Shown here: positions 53,570 to 62,741 of the stretch, in pieces
Position numbering within the stretch: the stretch's first letter is position 1
How the letters are laid out: each line of letters opens with the position of its first letter
From: Enhygromyxa salina
GTDB taxonomy: Bacteria; Myxococcota_A; Polyangia; Nannocystales; Nannocystaceae
Assembly (NCBI RefSeq): GCF_002994635.1
Contig: NZ_PVNL01000117.1
Coordinates: forward strand, 124,001 to 188,000
Length of the DNA: 64,000 nucleotides
Direction: 5' to 3'
Translations under genes and position numbers: made by a program
Notes under the pieces: generated by a model
The model's database searches: none
The model's input: the letters and a program-made list of their open reading frames with translations, nothing else
Told to the model about the DNA's origin: nothing

Positions 53570-56500
53570 GTGAATCCTGTACCGCGCCGCTCCGGCCAGC
53601 TGTCACTCGACGGCTATCGGAGCACGCAGGTGCTGCGGGAGTCGGAGCGCACCCGCGTGTACGCGGCCCAGCGCGAGAGCGACCAGCGACGCGTGGTCGT
53701 GAAGCTCTACGACCTCGATGACCTCGACGGGCTCGAGGTCCGCATCGACCACGAGTTTCGCACGATTCACGGCCTCGAGCTCGAAGGCATCGTCAGCGTG
53801 CTCAGCTATGAGTGCCACGCCCGCGAATTCGCGCTGGTGCTCGATTGGTGCGAGGGCGTCACGCTCGAGGAGTACCGCGGAGGTCGGCCGCTGCCGGTCG
53901 CCGACGCCATGGTGATCGCGGTCCAGCTCGCGCGAATTCTCGCTGATCTGCACCGCTACAAGGTCACCCATCGCAACATCAAGCCTTCGAACATCTTCAT
54001 CGACCCCAAGACCAAGGTCGTCTCACTCGGCCACTTCGGGCTCAGCGTGGTGCTCGAGAGCGAGCGCCAGCGGATCAACGATCCGCGCGTCATCGACAGC
54101 ATCCTGCCCTACGTCTCCCCCGAGCAGACCGGTCGCACCCACCACGAGGTCGACTTCCGCAGCGATCTCTACTCGCTCGGCGTCAGCTTCTACGAGCTGC
54201 TCGTGGGCCGCCGCCCGTTCGAGGCCACGACCCCGCTCGAGCTGATCCACGCCCACCTCGCGCGTCGGCCCCAGACCCCGCAGCGACTCCGCCCGGAGCT
54301 CCCCACCATGCTCAGCGCGGTGGTGATGAAGCTGCTCGAGAAGGCTCCCGAGCGGCGCTACCAGTCCGCCCGGGGGCTGCTCGCCGATCTCGATCGCATC
54401 CACGCCGCGCTGACCTCCGGCTCCCCGACCGAGGCCTTCTCGCTTGGCGCCGACGACGTCCCGGCGGTGCTGCAGCTGCCGCATCGGCTCTACGGTCGCA
54501 GCCGCGAGACCGAGAAGCTCGCCCAGCTGTTCCGCGACGCGAGCCACGGTCACCCTCACTGCGCGCTGATCTCGGGGCCCACGGGGATCGGCAAGACCGC
54601 GCTGGTCGCCCAGCTCGCCGAGCCGGTGCTGGGGCGCCACGGCTACTTCGCGCGCGGCAAGTTCGAGCGCGAGCAGATGGACAAGCCCTACGCGGGCGTG
54701 TTCGCGGCGTTCTCCGACCTCGCCGATCAGCTGCTCACGCGCAGCGACAGCGAGCTCGCGCCGATCCGCGCCAAGCTGCTCGAGCGCCTGGGCCCGAGCA
54801 GCTTCGTGCTGCATGAGCTCGTGCCCAAGCTGCGACCGATCCTCGGCTCGGTCCCGGCGAGCCCCGAGATCGGGCCAGTCGAGTCTCGCAACCGGATCGC
54901 GCTGGCGTGCGCGGGTCTGATCGCCGAGTTCGCCCGCGTCGAGCACCCGCTGGTGTTGAGCCTCGACGACCTCCAGTGGGCCGACGAAGCCAGCTGCGAG
55001 CTGATCGCCGCGATCCTGGTCGAGCCCGAGGCGGCGCTGTTGGTGGTCGGCACGCTGCACACGGACGCGCTGGCCCCCGACGCACCCGCGCAGCAGCTGC
55101 TCGATCTGCTGGCGGGCCGCCCCGATCAGGCCGAGCTCATCCAGCTCGGACCGCTCAGCCGCGACGACCTCGCAACCTTGATCGCCGACGCGCTGGCCTG
55201 GCCGATCGATCTGATCCGTCCGCTCGCCGAGATCGTCGGCCGCAACACCAACCACAACCCCTTCTTCGTGGGCCAGTACCTCGCGCACCTGGTCGAGCTC
55301 GGGTTGCTGCGGTCGACCTCGCTCGGCTGGGAGTGGGACGCGGGCGCGATCGAGTCCGCCGGTCTACCCGAGGATCTCTTGTCGATGATGACCGCGAAGC
55401 TCGGGCTGCTGACGCCCGCGCAGCGCGAGCTGCTGGCCGCCGCCGCGGTGATCGGCATGCGCTTCGACGTCGCCACGCTCGGCGCGCTAGTTGGCAACGA
55501 CGTGGTCAACCTGGCGCTGGTCCCGATGATCAAAGAAGGCCTGCTGACCTCGCTCCCGGCCGGCCGCTACGGGTTCACGCACGACCGGATCCGCGAGGTC
55601 ACCTATCAGATGAGCGCCCCCGAGCAGCGCGCGCAGCTGCACCGCATCGTCGGGGAGAAGTGCCTCGAGCGCAGCGGCCTGGGCGAGATCGAGGAGTCGA
55701 TCTTCGAGATGGTCGACCACCTCGACCTCGGCTACGGGCTGGTCCCGTTCGCGGAGGAGCCGGCCGAGGTCAGCGCGGAGCGGGCCCGTCGGATGCTCGG
55801 CGAGCTCGGTGAAGAGCACCGCTCGTTGCTCGCCGAGCTCAACGCCCTCGCCGGCCACAACGCCCAGATCGGGGCGGCTCACCGCGCCGCGGTCCGCTAC
55901 TTCGAAGCCGGGATTGCCCTGGTCAGCAAGGGCGAGACCCAGGGCGACGACACCAAGGATCCCGCCGAGCCACGCCGCAGCTCCCACCTCAACCACGAGC
56001 TGCGCTTCTCGCTGGAGCTGGGTCGCTGTCAGGCGCTGGGCTTGGCCGGCAAGCGAGCGCAGGCGGAGCTCCACTTCGACCGGCTGCTGCAGGCGCCCCT
56101 CGACTTCGCCCGGGTCGGGCGGGCGATCGCCGGGCGCGTCGAGCTGCGGATCGCCAGCACCGACCGACTCGGCGCGATCGAGTGTGGCATGGACGGGCTC
56201 ACGCGACTCGGCGTGCAGGTCCTGCCCGACGACCCCAGCCCCGACCAGTTCCCGCTCAATCGCCTGGTCCCGATGCTGCGCTCGGCCGAGCTGCGCAAGC
56301 TCGGCGACACCCAGGCGGTCCGCGATCAGCGACTCGAGGCCGCGCTCGAGATCCTGACCACGCTGATCCCGGTCTCGCACCTGCTCGACGCGGATCTCCA
56401 CGTCGCCATCGTCACCGAGCACACCCGGATCATGCTCGAGCACGGGCGCCATCGCTCGGCCTCGCTGGCGCTCAGCTACGCGGCGATGATCGTCGGCACC

Positions 56501-59281
56501 ACGGTCGGCCAGCGCCAGCTCGCGCTCGAGATCGTCGAGCTCGCGCGCGAGCTCGCCAACCGCCCGGGTTCACACCGCCAGCGGATCGAGCCACCCTACT
56601 GGGTCGTGGCCTCGTGGGTCCGGCCCTACGCCGAGGGCCTGGCCCCGCTGCGCGAGTCCGTTGGCCTGGCGCTCGGGGCCGGCGACAGCGAGGTCGCCAG
56701 CTACGCCACCGACATGGGCGTGACCATGAGCCTGTCCGCGGGGGTCAGCTTGCCAGCGCTCGAGCGCATGGCCGGCACCGCGACTCGCCGGCTGCGACAG
56801 TGGCAAGCGGGGCCGCTGATCGTCCGCGCCGAGGCCTACCTCGACTTCGCGGGCTCGCTGCTGAGTGGTGATGAGGCGGCCCTGCGAGCTCACGAGCACG
56901 AGGACGACGCGGGCGCCAGCAGCATCTCGCACCTGCCCTCGCAGTACATGGTCCGCCTGCTGCGGGCGTGGAGGCGCTGCCTGTTCGGCGACTGGCAGCA
57001 GGCCTTCGCCGAGCTCGACGCCATGGATGACTTCCAGCGCGTCGTGTTTGGGGCCTGGCACCTGTGCGACTACGCGTTCTTTCATGGGCTCAGCGCGGCC
57101 GGCCTGCGCGGCGCCGCACAGGACGAGGAGACCCGCGAGCAGCTGCTGTGGGTCATGCGCTTGAACCTCGAGCTGCTCGAGGCCGCGGCCGAGCTCGCGC
57201 CTGCCAACTGCGTCCCGCGGGCGGCGGTGCTGGCCGCCGAGGTCCACGCCGCCGAGGGCAGCTCGGTTCAGGCGCTGGCCAGCTACTCGGCCGCGCGCCG
57301 CTCCGCGGTCGAACATCAGCTGCCGTGGGTCGAGGCGATCGCGCTGGAGCGCTCGGCCCTGCACCTGCGCGCGCTCGGCCTCGATGACCTCGCGCTGGGC
57401 CCGATGCGTGACGCTCGCGCGCGCTACGGCAGCTGGGGTGCGCTCACCAAGGTCGCGCAGCTCGACCGGCAGTGGCCCGAGCTCGCCGACGGGCCCAGCC
57501 AGGCGACCGACCGTCGCGCCCACGCTGGCGGTCCCGCGCGGCGGTCAGACGGAGCAGGCGAAGCGAGCGCTGCAGCTGCAGGTGCGAGCTCGCAGGCGTT
57601 CAACGCCAGTCGGGCCCTGGACCTCGCGTCGATCCTCAAGGCCTCGCAGGCGATCGCCGGCGACATTCGGCTCGACGACGTCGTCGATCGGGTCATGGCG
57701 ATCGCGCTCGAGAACGCGGGCGCCGAGCGGGGCGCCCTGCTGCTGCCGGGCGCCGCCGGCTTCGAGCTCGCGGCGCTGTGCTCGGCCGACGGACCCACGT
57801 CGGGTCAGGGTTCACTCCCGCATCCAATACCCGTCGAGAGCGCGGGCGCCCGGGTCCCAGTCTCGCTGCTGCGCTGGGTCGAGCGCACCCGCGAGTCGGT
57901 GATCCTCGACGACGCCGCCGCCGACATGCGCTTCGCCAGCGATCCGTACATTGCGGCGCAGGCGGTCCGCTCCGTGCTCAGCATGCCGATCCTCAAGCAC
58001 GATCGCCTGGTCGGGCTGCTGTACCTCGAGAACAAGCTCAGCACCGGGAGCTTCACGATCGATCGCCTGGAGCTGCTGCACCTGCTGATGGCCCAGGCCG
58101 CCAGCGCGCTCGAGAACGCCCAGCTGTTCGAGGCCCTGCGCGGCAGCGAGGTCCGCTGGCGCTCGCTGGTCGAGGGTCTGCCCGACGTCGTGATGCTGGT
58201 CGACCCTCGCGGCCGGCTGGAGTTCATCAACCATTTCGTCGGCGAGTTCGCCCCTGGCGGGGAGCACCACGCGGTGATCGGCGCCCCAGTCGACGCGCTG
58301 GTGCACCCAGACGACGCCGACGGACTCCACGAGCAGATGAGCCAGGCGATCCGCGATCTGCGACAGACCGAGCTCGAGCTGCGCGCTGCCCTGCGCAGCT
58401 CCAAGATGCGCTGGTACGCCGTGCGCCTGGCCCCGATCGCCGTCGACGGTCGCGTCGAGCGGATCATCGCGGTCGCGACCGACATCACCGAGCGACGCGA
58501 CGCGCAGCAAGCCAGGGAGCAGCTCGAGGCCCAGATCCGTCAGCAGCAGCGGCTCGAGTCGATCGGCACGCTCGCCAGCGGCGTCGCCCACGAGATCAAC
58601 AACCCGGTCCAGGGCATCATGAACTACGCCGAGCTGATCGCGACCATGCCGGGCATGGACGAAGTCGCTCGAGAATTCGCGGGCGAGATCGGCTACGAGT
58701 CACAGCGTGTCGCGGCGATCGTCCGCAGCTTGCTGTCGTTCTCGCGCGAAGAGAGCGAGCTTCGGTTCGCGGCGACCGACATCGGTGACGTGATCGAGGG
58801 GACCCTGCTGCTGGTTCGGACCGTGATCGGCAAGGACCAGATCGAGCTGAGCGTCGACCGACCCAAGCATCAGATCATCGTCGAGTGTCGGGCTCAGCAG
58901 ATTCGCCAGGTGATCATGAACTTGGTCACCAACGCGCGTGACGCCCTGTGCTCGCGCTGGCCCGGCTACCACGAACACAAGCGCATAGAGATTCGGGTCC
59001 AGCCGTTTCGCCACGACAGCGGTCGTCCCTGGCTTCGCATCAGCGTGGCCGACGAGGGCGGCGGCATTCCACCCGAGGTCGTCGGTCGGATCTTTGATCC
59101 CTTCTTCACGACCAAGGGTCGGGATCAGGGCACGGGATTGGGTCTCTCGGTCAGCCACGGGATCATCAGCGATCACGGCGGAGAGCTACGGCTCGAAAAC
59201 GAGCCTGGGGTTGGAGCCTGCTTCCACGTAGAGTTACCCACCGAGACCAGCCAGGCGGCCGGCTCCGAGTCACGCGATTAG
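53570..59281 (+). CDS. Ser/Thr pseudokinase - AAA ATPase - TPR-like - GAF - PAS - histidine kinase hybrid
   Basis: This 1903-residue protein starts at a GTG. In order: a protein-kinase-like domain (1-280), an AAA_16 ATPase (about 305-520, Walker A GPTGIGKT with K342, and LVLSLDDLQWADE), a long helical region (about 700-1330), a GAF domain (about 1370-1510), a PAS domain (about 1525-1645), a HisKA phosphoacceptor (H1674 in GVAHEINNPVQG) and an HATPase domain (about 1750-1890; NLVTNARDAL, DEGGGIPPEV, GTGLGLSVSHG). This matches the known trifunctional kinase/ATPase/sensor-histidine-kinase family. Here the kinase keeps Lys45 but HRD is H134-R-N136 and DFG is H155-F-G157, so it is probably a pseudokinase. 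The histidine-kinase half looks intact. No response-regulator gene is adjacent. Confidence 0.9.
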   Translation: MNPVPRRSGQLSLDGYRSTQVLRESERTRVYAAQRESDQRRVVVKLYDLDDLDGLEVRIDHEFRTIHGLELEGIVSVLSYECHAREFALVLDWCEGVTLEEYRGGRPLPVADAMVIAVQLARILADLHRYKVTHRNIKPSNIFIDPKTKVVSLGHFGLSVVLESERQRINDPRVIDSILPYVSPEQTGRTHHEVDFRSDLYSLGVSFYELLVGRRPFEATTPLELIHAHLARRPQTPQRLRPELPTMLSAVVMKLLEKAPERRYQSARGLLADLDRIHAALTSGSPTEAFSLGADDVPAVLQLPHRLYGRSRETEKLAQLFRDASHGHPHCALISGPTGIGKTALVAQLAEPVLGRHGYFARGKFEREQMDKPYAGVFAAFSDLADQLLTRSDSELAPIRAKLLERLGPSSFVLHELVPKLRPILGSVPASPEIGPVESRNRIALACAGLIAEFARVEHPLVLSLDDLQWADEASCELIAAILVEPEAALLVVGTLHTDALAPDAPAQQLLDLLAGRPDQAELIQLGPLSRDDLATLIADALAWPIDLIRPLAEIVGRNTNHNPFFVGQYLAHLVELGLLRSTSLGWEWDAGAIESAGLPEDLLSMMTAKLGLLTPAQRELLAAAAVIGMRFDVATLGALVGNDVVNLALVPMIKEGLLTSLPAGRYGFTHDRIREVTYQMSAPEQRAQLHRIVGEKCLERSGLGEIEESIFEMVDHLDLGYGLVPFAEEPAEVSAERARRMLGELGEEHRSLLAELNALAGHNAQIGAAHRAAVRYFEAGIALVSKGETQGDDTKDPAEPRRSSHLNHELRFSLELGRCQALGLAGKRAQAELHFDRLLQAPLDFARVGRAIAGRVELRIASTDRLGAIECGMDGLTRLGVQVLPDDPSPDQFPLNRLVPMLRSAELRKLGDTQAVRDQRLEAALEILTTLIPVSHLLDADLHVAIVTEHTRIMLEHGRHRSASLALSYAAMIVGTTVGQRQLALEIVELARELANRPGSHRQRIEPPYWVVASWVRPYAEGLAPLRESVGLALGAGDSEVASYATDMGVTMSLSAGVSLPALERMAGTATRRLRQWQAGPLIVRAEAYLDFAGSLLSGDEAALRAHEHEDDAGASSISHLPSQYMVRLLRAWRRCLFGDWQQAFAELDAMDDFQRVVFGAWHLCDYAFFHGLSAAGLRGAAQDEETREQLLWVMRLNLELLEAAAELAPANCVPRAAVLAAEVHAAEGSSVQALASYSAARRSAVEHQLPWVEAIALERSALHLRALGLDDLALGPMRDARARYGSWGALTKVAQLDRQWPELADGPSQATDRRAHAGGPARRSDGAGEASAAAAGASSQAFNASRALDLASILKASQAIAGDIRLDDVVDRVMAIALENAGAERGALLLPGAAGFELAALCSADGPTSGQGSLPHPIPVESAGARVPVSLLRWVERTRESVILDDAAADMRFASDPYIAAQAVRSVLSMPILKHDRLVGLLYLENKLSTGSFTIDRLELLHLLMAQAASALENAQLFEALRGSEVRWRSLVEGLPDVVMLVDPRGRLEFINHFVGEFAPGGEHHAVIGAPVDALVHPDDADGLHEQMSQAIRDLRQTELELRAALRSSKMRWYAVRLAPIAVDGRVERIIAVATDITERRDAQQAREQLEAQIRQQQRLESIGTLASGVAHEINNPVQGIMNYAELIATMPGMDEVAREFAGEIGYESQRVAAIVRSLLSFSREESELRFAATDIGDVIEGTLLLVRTVIGKDQIELSVDRPKHQIIVECRAQQIRQVIMNLVTNARDALCSRWPGYHEHKRIEIRVQPFRHDSGRPWLRISVADEGGGIPPEVVGRIFDPFFTTKGRDQGTGLGLSVSHGIISDHGGELRLENEPGVGACFHVELPTETSQAAGSESRD

Positions 59282-59449
59282 CGCGACGTTTCAATTCCAC
59301 CCAAGCCTGCCTCAAATTTCCATTCTGACTGGATTACTGTTGCTTTTTACACATAAATACTGGAAAATACTCGCCGTGAATCCTGCCAGAATTCACAAAT
59401 ACTGAATTTCTAATAATGGATCCTCAACCACCGCCGTATCCCCGATCAG
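59282..59449. promoter_or_regulatory. AT-rich regulatory leader of the acyl-CoA-type operon
   Basis: This 168-base gap is strikingly AT-rich against GC-rich neighbours. It holds GTGAAT at 59376-59381 and its inverted match ATTCAC at 59391-59396 (9-base spacer), plus three AAATACT direct repeats at about 59355, 59366 and 59396. A weak promoter pair TTGCTT (59340-59345) and GAAAAT (59363-59368) has a 17-base spacer. These suggest a repressor or activator site for the operon starting at 59450. Confidence 0.45.
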
Positions 59450-61546
59450 ATGTTCGACACCGTCGCCCGTGATGTCCAAGGTGCCGCCCTCGAGTGGCGT
59501 GGTGTCCCGATCCTCGACCGCTTGAGGCTGCTCCGCAGCGCTGGTGAGCTGCTGCGTGACAACCGTGAGGCCCTGCTCGACTGTCTGCGGGCCGACGGGT
59601 TATCCACAGCCCTGGCTGAGTACTACGGCGCCTGGATCCTGCGTCAGGCCGAGCCTGACTTGCTCGAGCAGACCGCGAACGAGCTGCTGCGAACCACGCC
59701 GGCGCGCGATGAAGTGTTGGTCCGCCGACCCGACGGCGTCGTCGCGCTGATCACTCCCGGCAACTCGCCAACCATCAACACCGCGCCGCTGTTCAGCATG
59801 CTGCTGGTCGGCAACGGCGTGATCATGCGGGCGCCAGGCAGCGACGGCGGCGTCCGGCTGATCGCCTCGCAGTGCGTCGGGGCCACGCTCGCGTCCGCCG
59901 GCTACTCGCCCAAGCTCGTGCAGGTGGTCACGGGCAAGACCCGGCCGCTGCTCGAGCAGATCTACGCCAGCCCGATCGTCGACACCATCGTGTTCTTTGG
60001 CAACGCCGCGTCCGGCAAGTCCGTGGCCGAGCGCGGCCACGCAGCCGGCAAGAAGGTCGTGCTCGAGCTCGAGGGCAGCGACTGCATGGTGGTCTGGTCC
60101 GACGCCAACCTCGACGCCGCGCTCGACAGCGCGACCCGGGGCTTCGACTTCTCGACCCAGCCGTGCCCGATCCCCAAGCACTTCTTGGTCCACCCGGCGA
60201 TCCGGTCGGCGTTCGTCGCTGGCCTGTGCGAGCGGGCCAACGCGCTCGCCAGCGTGGAGGCGGACCCCGAGGCGGGCCCCCTGGTCCCCCTGTTTCGACC
60301 CGAGAAATTCGACCTGCTGCTCGAGCAGGCCAAGCGCTGCGGCGAGATCGCCTGCGGGGGCCACCGCACCGACGCGACCGGTCAACCCAGCGTCAGCGGC
60401 CAGTACGGGGCGCCCACCGTGGTCGTGCTCGAGCACGACGCCGCGCTGCTGAGCAGCCCGCTGTTCCGCGAAGAGATCAACGTGCCGATCCTCCCCGTCG
60501 TCAGCTACGCCGGAGACGACGCCGCGATCCTGCAGACGATGGTGCAGACCATCAACGAGATCCCGTTTGGCCTGCGCACCTCGATCTGGACCGCCGACGA
60601 TGAGATCGCGACGAGCTTCGTGCGCGACGCGAAAGACGTCGGCCTGGTGCTGGTCAACAAAGATCACGCCCATCACCCCTGCTACCTGTCGCCGTGGGGC
60701 GGGCCCAAGCGCAGCGGTGGTCCGCACGGCGAGAGCCACCTGTTCTGGCAGAAGACCTCGCGGCTGCAGGGCGTGGCCGCGCCGCCCCACGTGATCCGCA
60801 AGGCCCTGCTCGGCGCGGGCGACAAGCTCGAGCTGAACATCGTCGATCAGATCGCATGGTTGACCCTCAACCGACCCGAGCGCCACAACGCGATCGATCA
60901 GGGCCTGGCCGCGGAGCTGTCGGACGCGGTGGATCAGCTCGTCACCCAGGCACAGGATCTGCGCGGCGTGGTCCTGCGCGGGGCCGGCTCGTCGTTCTGT
61001 AGCGGCGCCGATCTGACCATGCTGCGCCACCTCGACGCCAAGGCGGCGCGGCGCTTCATGCAAGACGTGACCTGGACCCTGCGCCAGCTCGAGCGCCTGC
61101 CGGTCCCCAGCTTGGCGTTGGTCCGCGGGTTCTGTGTCGGCGGCGGCTTTGAATTTGCGCTCCACTGCGACGCGATCATCGCCAGCGCCGACGCCAAGTT
61201 TGGGCTCCCCGAGGTCCGCCATGGCCTGACCACCACGGCCGGCGCCGTCGGTCGGCTGGTCCAGGCGGTCGGCAAGCGGCGCGCCAGCCAGTGGCTGTTG
61301 ACGGGCGCCCGGATCGACGCGGCCACAGCCGAGGCCGCCGGCTTGCTCAGCGCGGTGGTCCCCCCCGATCAGCTCGACGCCGCCGCCCACAGCTGGTGCG
61401 AGCACGCCCGCAGCCTCCCGCGCTCGGGCGTGAGCGCCTACAAGCGACTGCTCGCGCCGCTCGGCCCGTCCGACACCTGGCTGTCCGAGCTCGAGGCCTT
61501 CGAGGCGCTGGTGCGGGGCCAAGATCAGGGGCAAGACCATGCTTGA
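59450..61546 (+). CDS. Aldehyde dehydrogenase-crotonase fusion
   Basis: This 698-residue protein has two enzyme domains. Residues 1-450 form an aldehyde/acyl-CoA-reductase-type dehydrogenase: TPGNSPTINT, VFFGNAASGKSVAE (coenzyme loop), E206 in VVLELEGSD, and catalytic C239 in STQPCPIPKHF. Residues about 455-695 are an enoyl-CoA hydratase/isomerase: AWLTLNRPERHNAID, GAGSSFCSGADL (oxyanion loop), CVGGGFEFALHCDAI and FGLPEVRHGL; both acidic residues of the crotonase active site are present. Such a fusion would channel an acyl-CoA ester between reduction and hydration/isomerisation. The gene overlaps the next by 8 bases, so the operon is tightly coupled. Confidence 0.85.
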   Translation: MFDTVARDVQGAALEWRGVPILDRLRLLRSAGELLRDNREALLDCLRADGLSTALAEYYGAWILRQAEPDLLEQTANELLRTTPARDEVLVRRPDGVVALITPGNSPTINTAPLFSMLLVGNGVIMRAPGSDGGVRLIASQCVGATLASAGYSPKLVQVVTGKTRPLLEQIYASPIVDTIVFFGNAASGKSVAERGHAAGKKVVLELEGSDCMVVWSDANLDAALDSATRGFDFSTQPCPIPKHFLVHPAIRSAFVAGLCERANALASVEADPEAGPLVPLFRPEKFDLLLEQAKRCGEIACGGHRTDATGQPSVSGQYGAPTVVVLEHDAALLSSPLFREEINVPILPVVSYAGDDAAILQTMVQTINEIPFGLRTSIWTADDEIATSFVRDAKDVGLVLVNKDHAHHPCYLSPWGGPKRSGGPHGESHLFWQKTSRLQGVAAPPHVIRKALLGAGDKLELNIVDQIAWLTLNRPERHNAIDQGLAAELSDAVDQLVTQAQDLRGVVLRGAGSSFCSGADLTMLRHLDAKAARRFMQDVTWTLRQLERLPVPSLALVRGFCVGGGFEFALHCDAIIASADAKFGLPEVRHGLTTTAGAVGRLVQAVGKRRASQWLLTGARIDAATAEAAGLLSAVVPPDQLDAAAHSWCEHARSLPRSGVSAYKRLLAPLGPSDTWLSELEAFEALVRGQDQGQDHA

Positions 61547-62285
61547 TCTGACCGGGCAGGTCGCGCTCGTGTCCGGGGGCTCACGCGGGATTGGAGCGGC
61601 GATCTGTCGGGCGCTGGCGGCCCGCGGAGCCAAGGTCGCCGTCAACTACCGCAGCAGCGAGGCCGCCGCGACCAGCCTGTGTCGCGAGATCGAGGCAGCT
61701 GGCGGCGTCGCGCAACCATTCGTGGGCGACGTGGGCGACTCGGCTCAGGTCACCCAATTGGTCGCGGCGGTCGCCCACACCTGGGGTCCGATCAACGTGC
61801 TCGTGCACAACGCCGGGCTGCAGCACTCGGCCATGGCCCACCGCATGAGCGACCAGCAGTGGCGCGAGAGCCTGGCCGTCAACCTCGACGCAGCCTTCTA
61901 TCTGGCTCGCGCCGTGCTCCCGGCCATGCGCGCCGCCGAGGCGGGCGTCGTCGTGTTCATCGCCTCGGCCTCGGGCAGCATCGCCCAGGCTGGCGCCGCC
62001 GGCTACGTCGCGGCCAAGCACGGCCTGATCGGGCTGACCAAGGCGCTCGCGCTGGAGTCGGCCGCCAAGGGCATCCGCGTCAACGCCGTCTCACCGGGTC
62101 TCACCGACACCGATATGGTCGCGGACTTGAGTCCAGACCAGCGCGCCGGCCTGCTGGGCATGATCCCGCTGCGGCGCATCGCCAGCCCCGACGAGGTCGC
62201 GGCCACGGTCGACTGGGTCGTCCGCGGCGCGACCTATACGACCGGCAACGTGTTTCACGTTGGTGGCGGCGTCGCGATGGGCTGA
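61539..62285 (+). CDS. Short-chain dehydrogenase/reductase (FabG-like)
   Basis: This 248-residue classical SDR has cofactor motif SGGSRGIGAA, HNAGLQ, a catalytic Ser in IASASGSIAQAG and Y-x-x-x-K in YVAAKHG, and VSPGLTDTDMV. It is most like 3-oxoacyl-ACP/CoA reductases, which use NADPH. An Arg at position 16 in GGSRGIG and the lack of an acidic residue near the end of strand 2 fit NADPH. It overlaps the upstream fusion gene by 8 bases. Confidence 0.9.
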   Translation: MLDLTGQVALVSGGSRGIGAAICRALAARGAKVAVNYRSSEAAATSLCREIEAAGGVAQPFVGDVGDSAQVTQLVAAVAHTWGPINVLVHNAGLQHSAMAHRMSDQQWRESLAVNLDAAFYLARAVLPAMRAAEAGVVVFIASASGSIAQAGAAGYVAAKHGLIGLTKALALESAAKGIRVNAVSPGLTDTDMVADLSPDQRAGLLGMIPLRRIASPDEVAATVDWVVRGATYTTGNVFHVGGGVAMG

Positions 62286-62314
62286 ACCAACCTCCACACG
62301 CACACGACTCCCGC

Positions 62315-62728
62315 ATGGCTGACAACCGGACCTTTCTCTACGACATCGCCGGCAACGCGCACGTCGCCGTGCATGGCACCGCGCCTCCCGGTGACGAAGA
62401 GTGGCAGGCATATCTCGACGACATCCTCGATCGCGTGCACGAGTGCCGCGGCGTCATCGTCAACACCACGGGCGGCGGCCCAACGGCGGCCCAGCGCCGC
62501 GCCTCGACCGAGCACTGGAATCGCTACGGCAGCACCCCGCGCATGGCGATCATGACCGTCTCACCGGTCGTCCGCGGGATGGTCACCGCCCTCAGCTGGT
62601 TCCTGGGGACCAATATTCGCGCGTTTACAATCGATGGGTTCTCCGACGCTGGCAAGCACCTCGCGCTCAGCGACGCGGACGTCGAAGAAGTCCGCACAAT
62701 GGTCGAGAAGCTGCGTGCGCAGCTGTAG
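62315..62728 (+). CDS. Small STAS/SpoIIAA-fold-like protein
   Basis: This 137-residue cytosolic protein starts at the ATG at 62315. Patterns such as CRGVIVNTTGGGPTAAQR and a following beta-alpha rhythm (PRMAIMTVSPVVRGMVTALS) resemble STAS/SpoIIAA-like small proteins found in myxobacteria. No catalytic motif is seen. It lies inside the acyl-CoA-type operon, which suggests a regulatory or scaffold role. The family call is tentative. Confidence 0.55.
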   Translation: MADNRTFLYDIAGNAHVAVHGTAPPGDEEWQAYLDDILDRVHECRGVIVNTTGGGPTAAQRRASTEHWNRYGSTPRMAIMTVSPVVRGMVTALSWFLGTNIRAFTIDGFSDAGKHLALSDADVEEVRTMVEKLRAQL

Positions 62729-62741
62729 AAAGGGAGATTGC

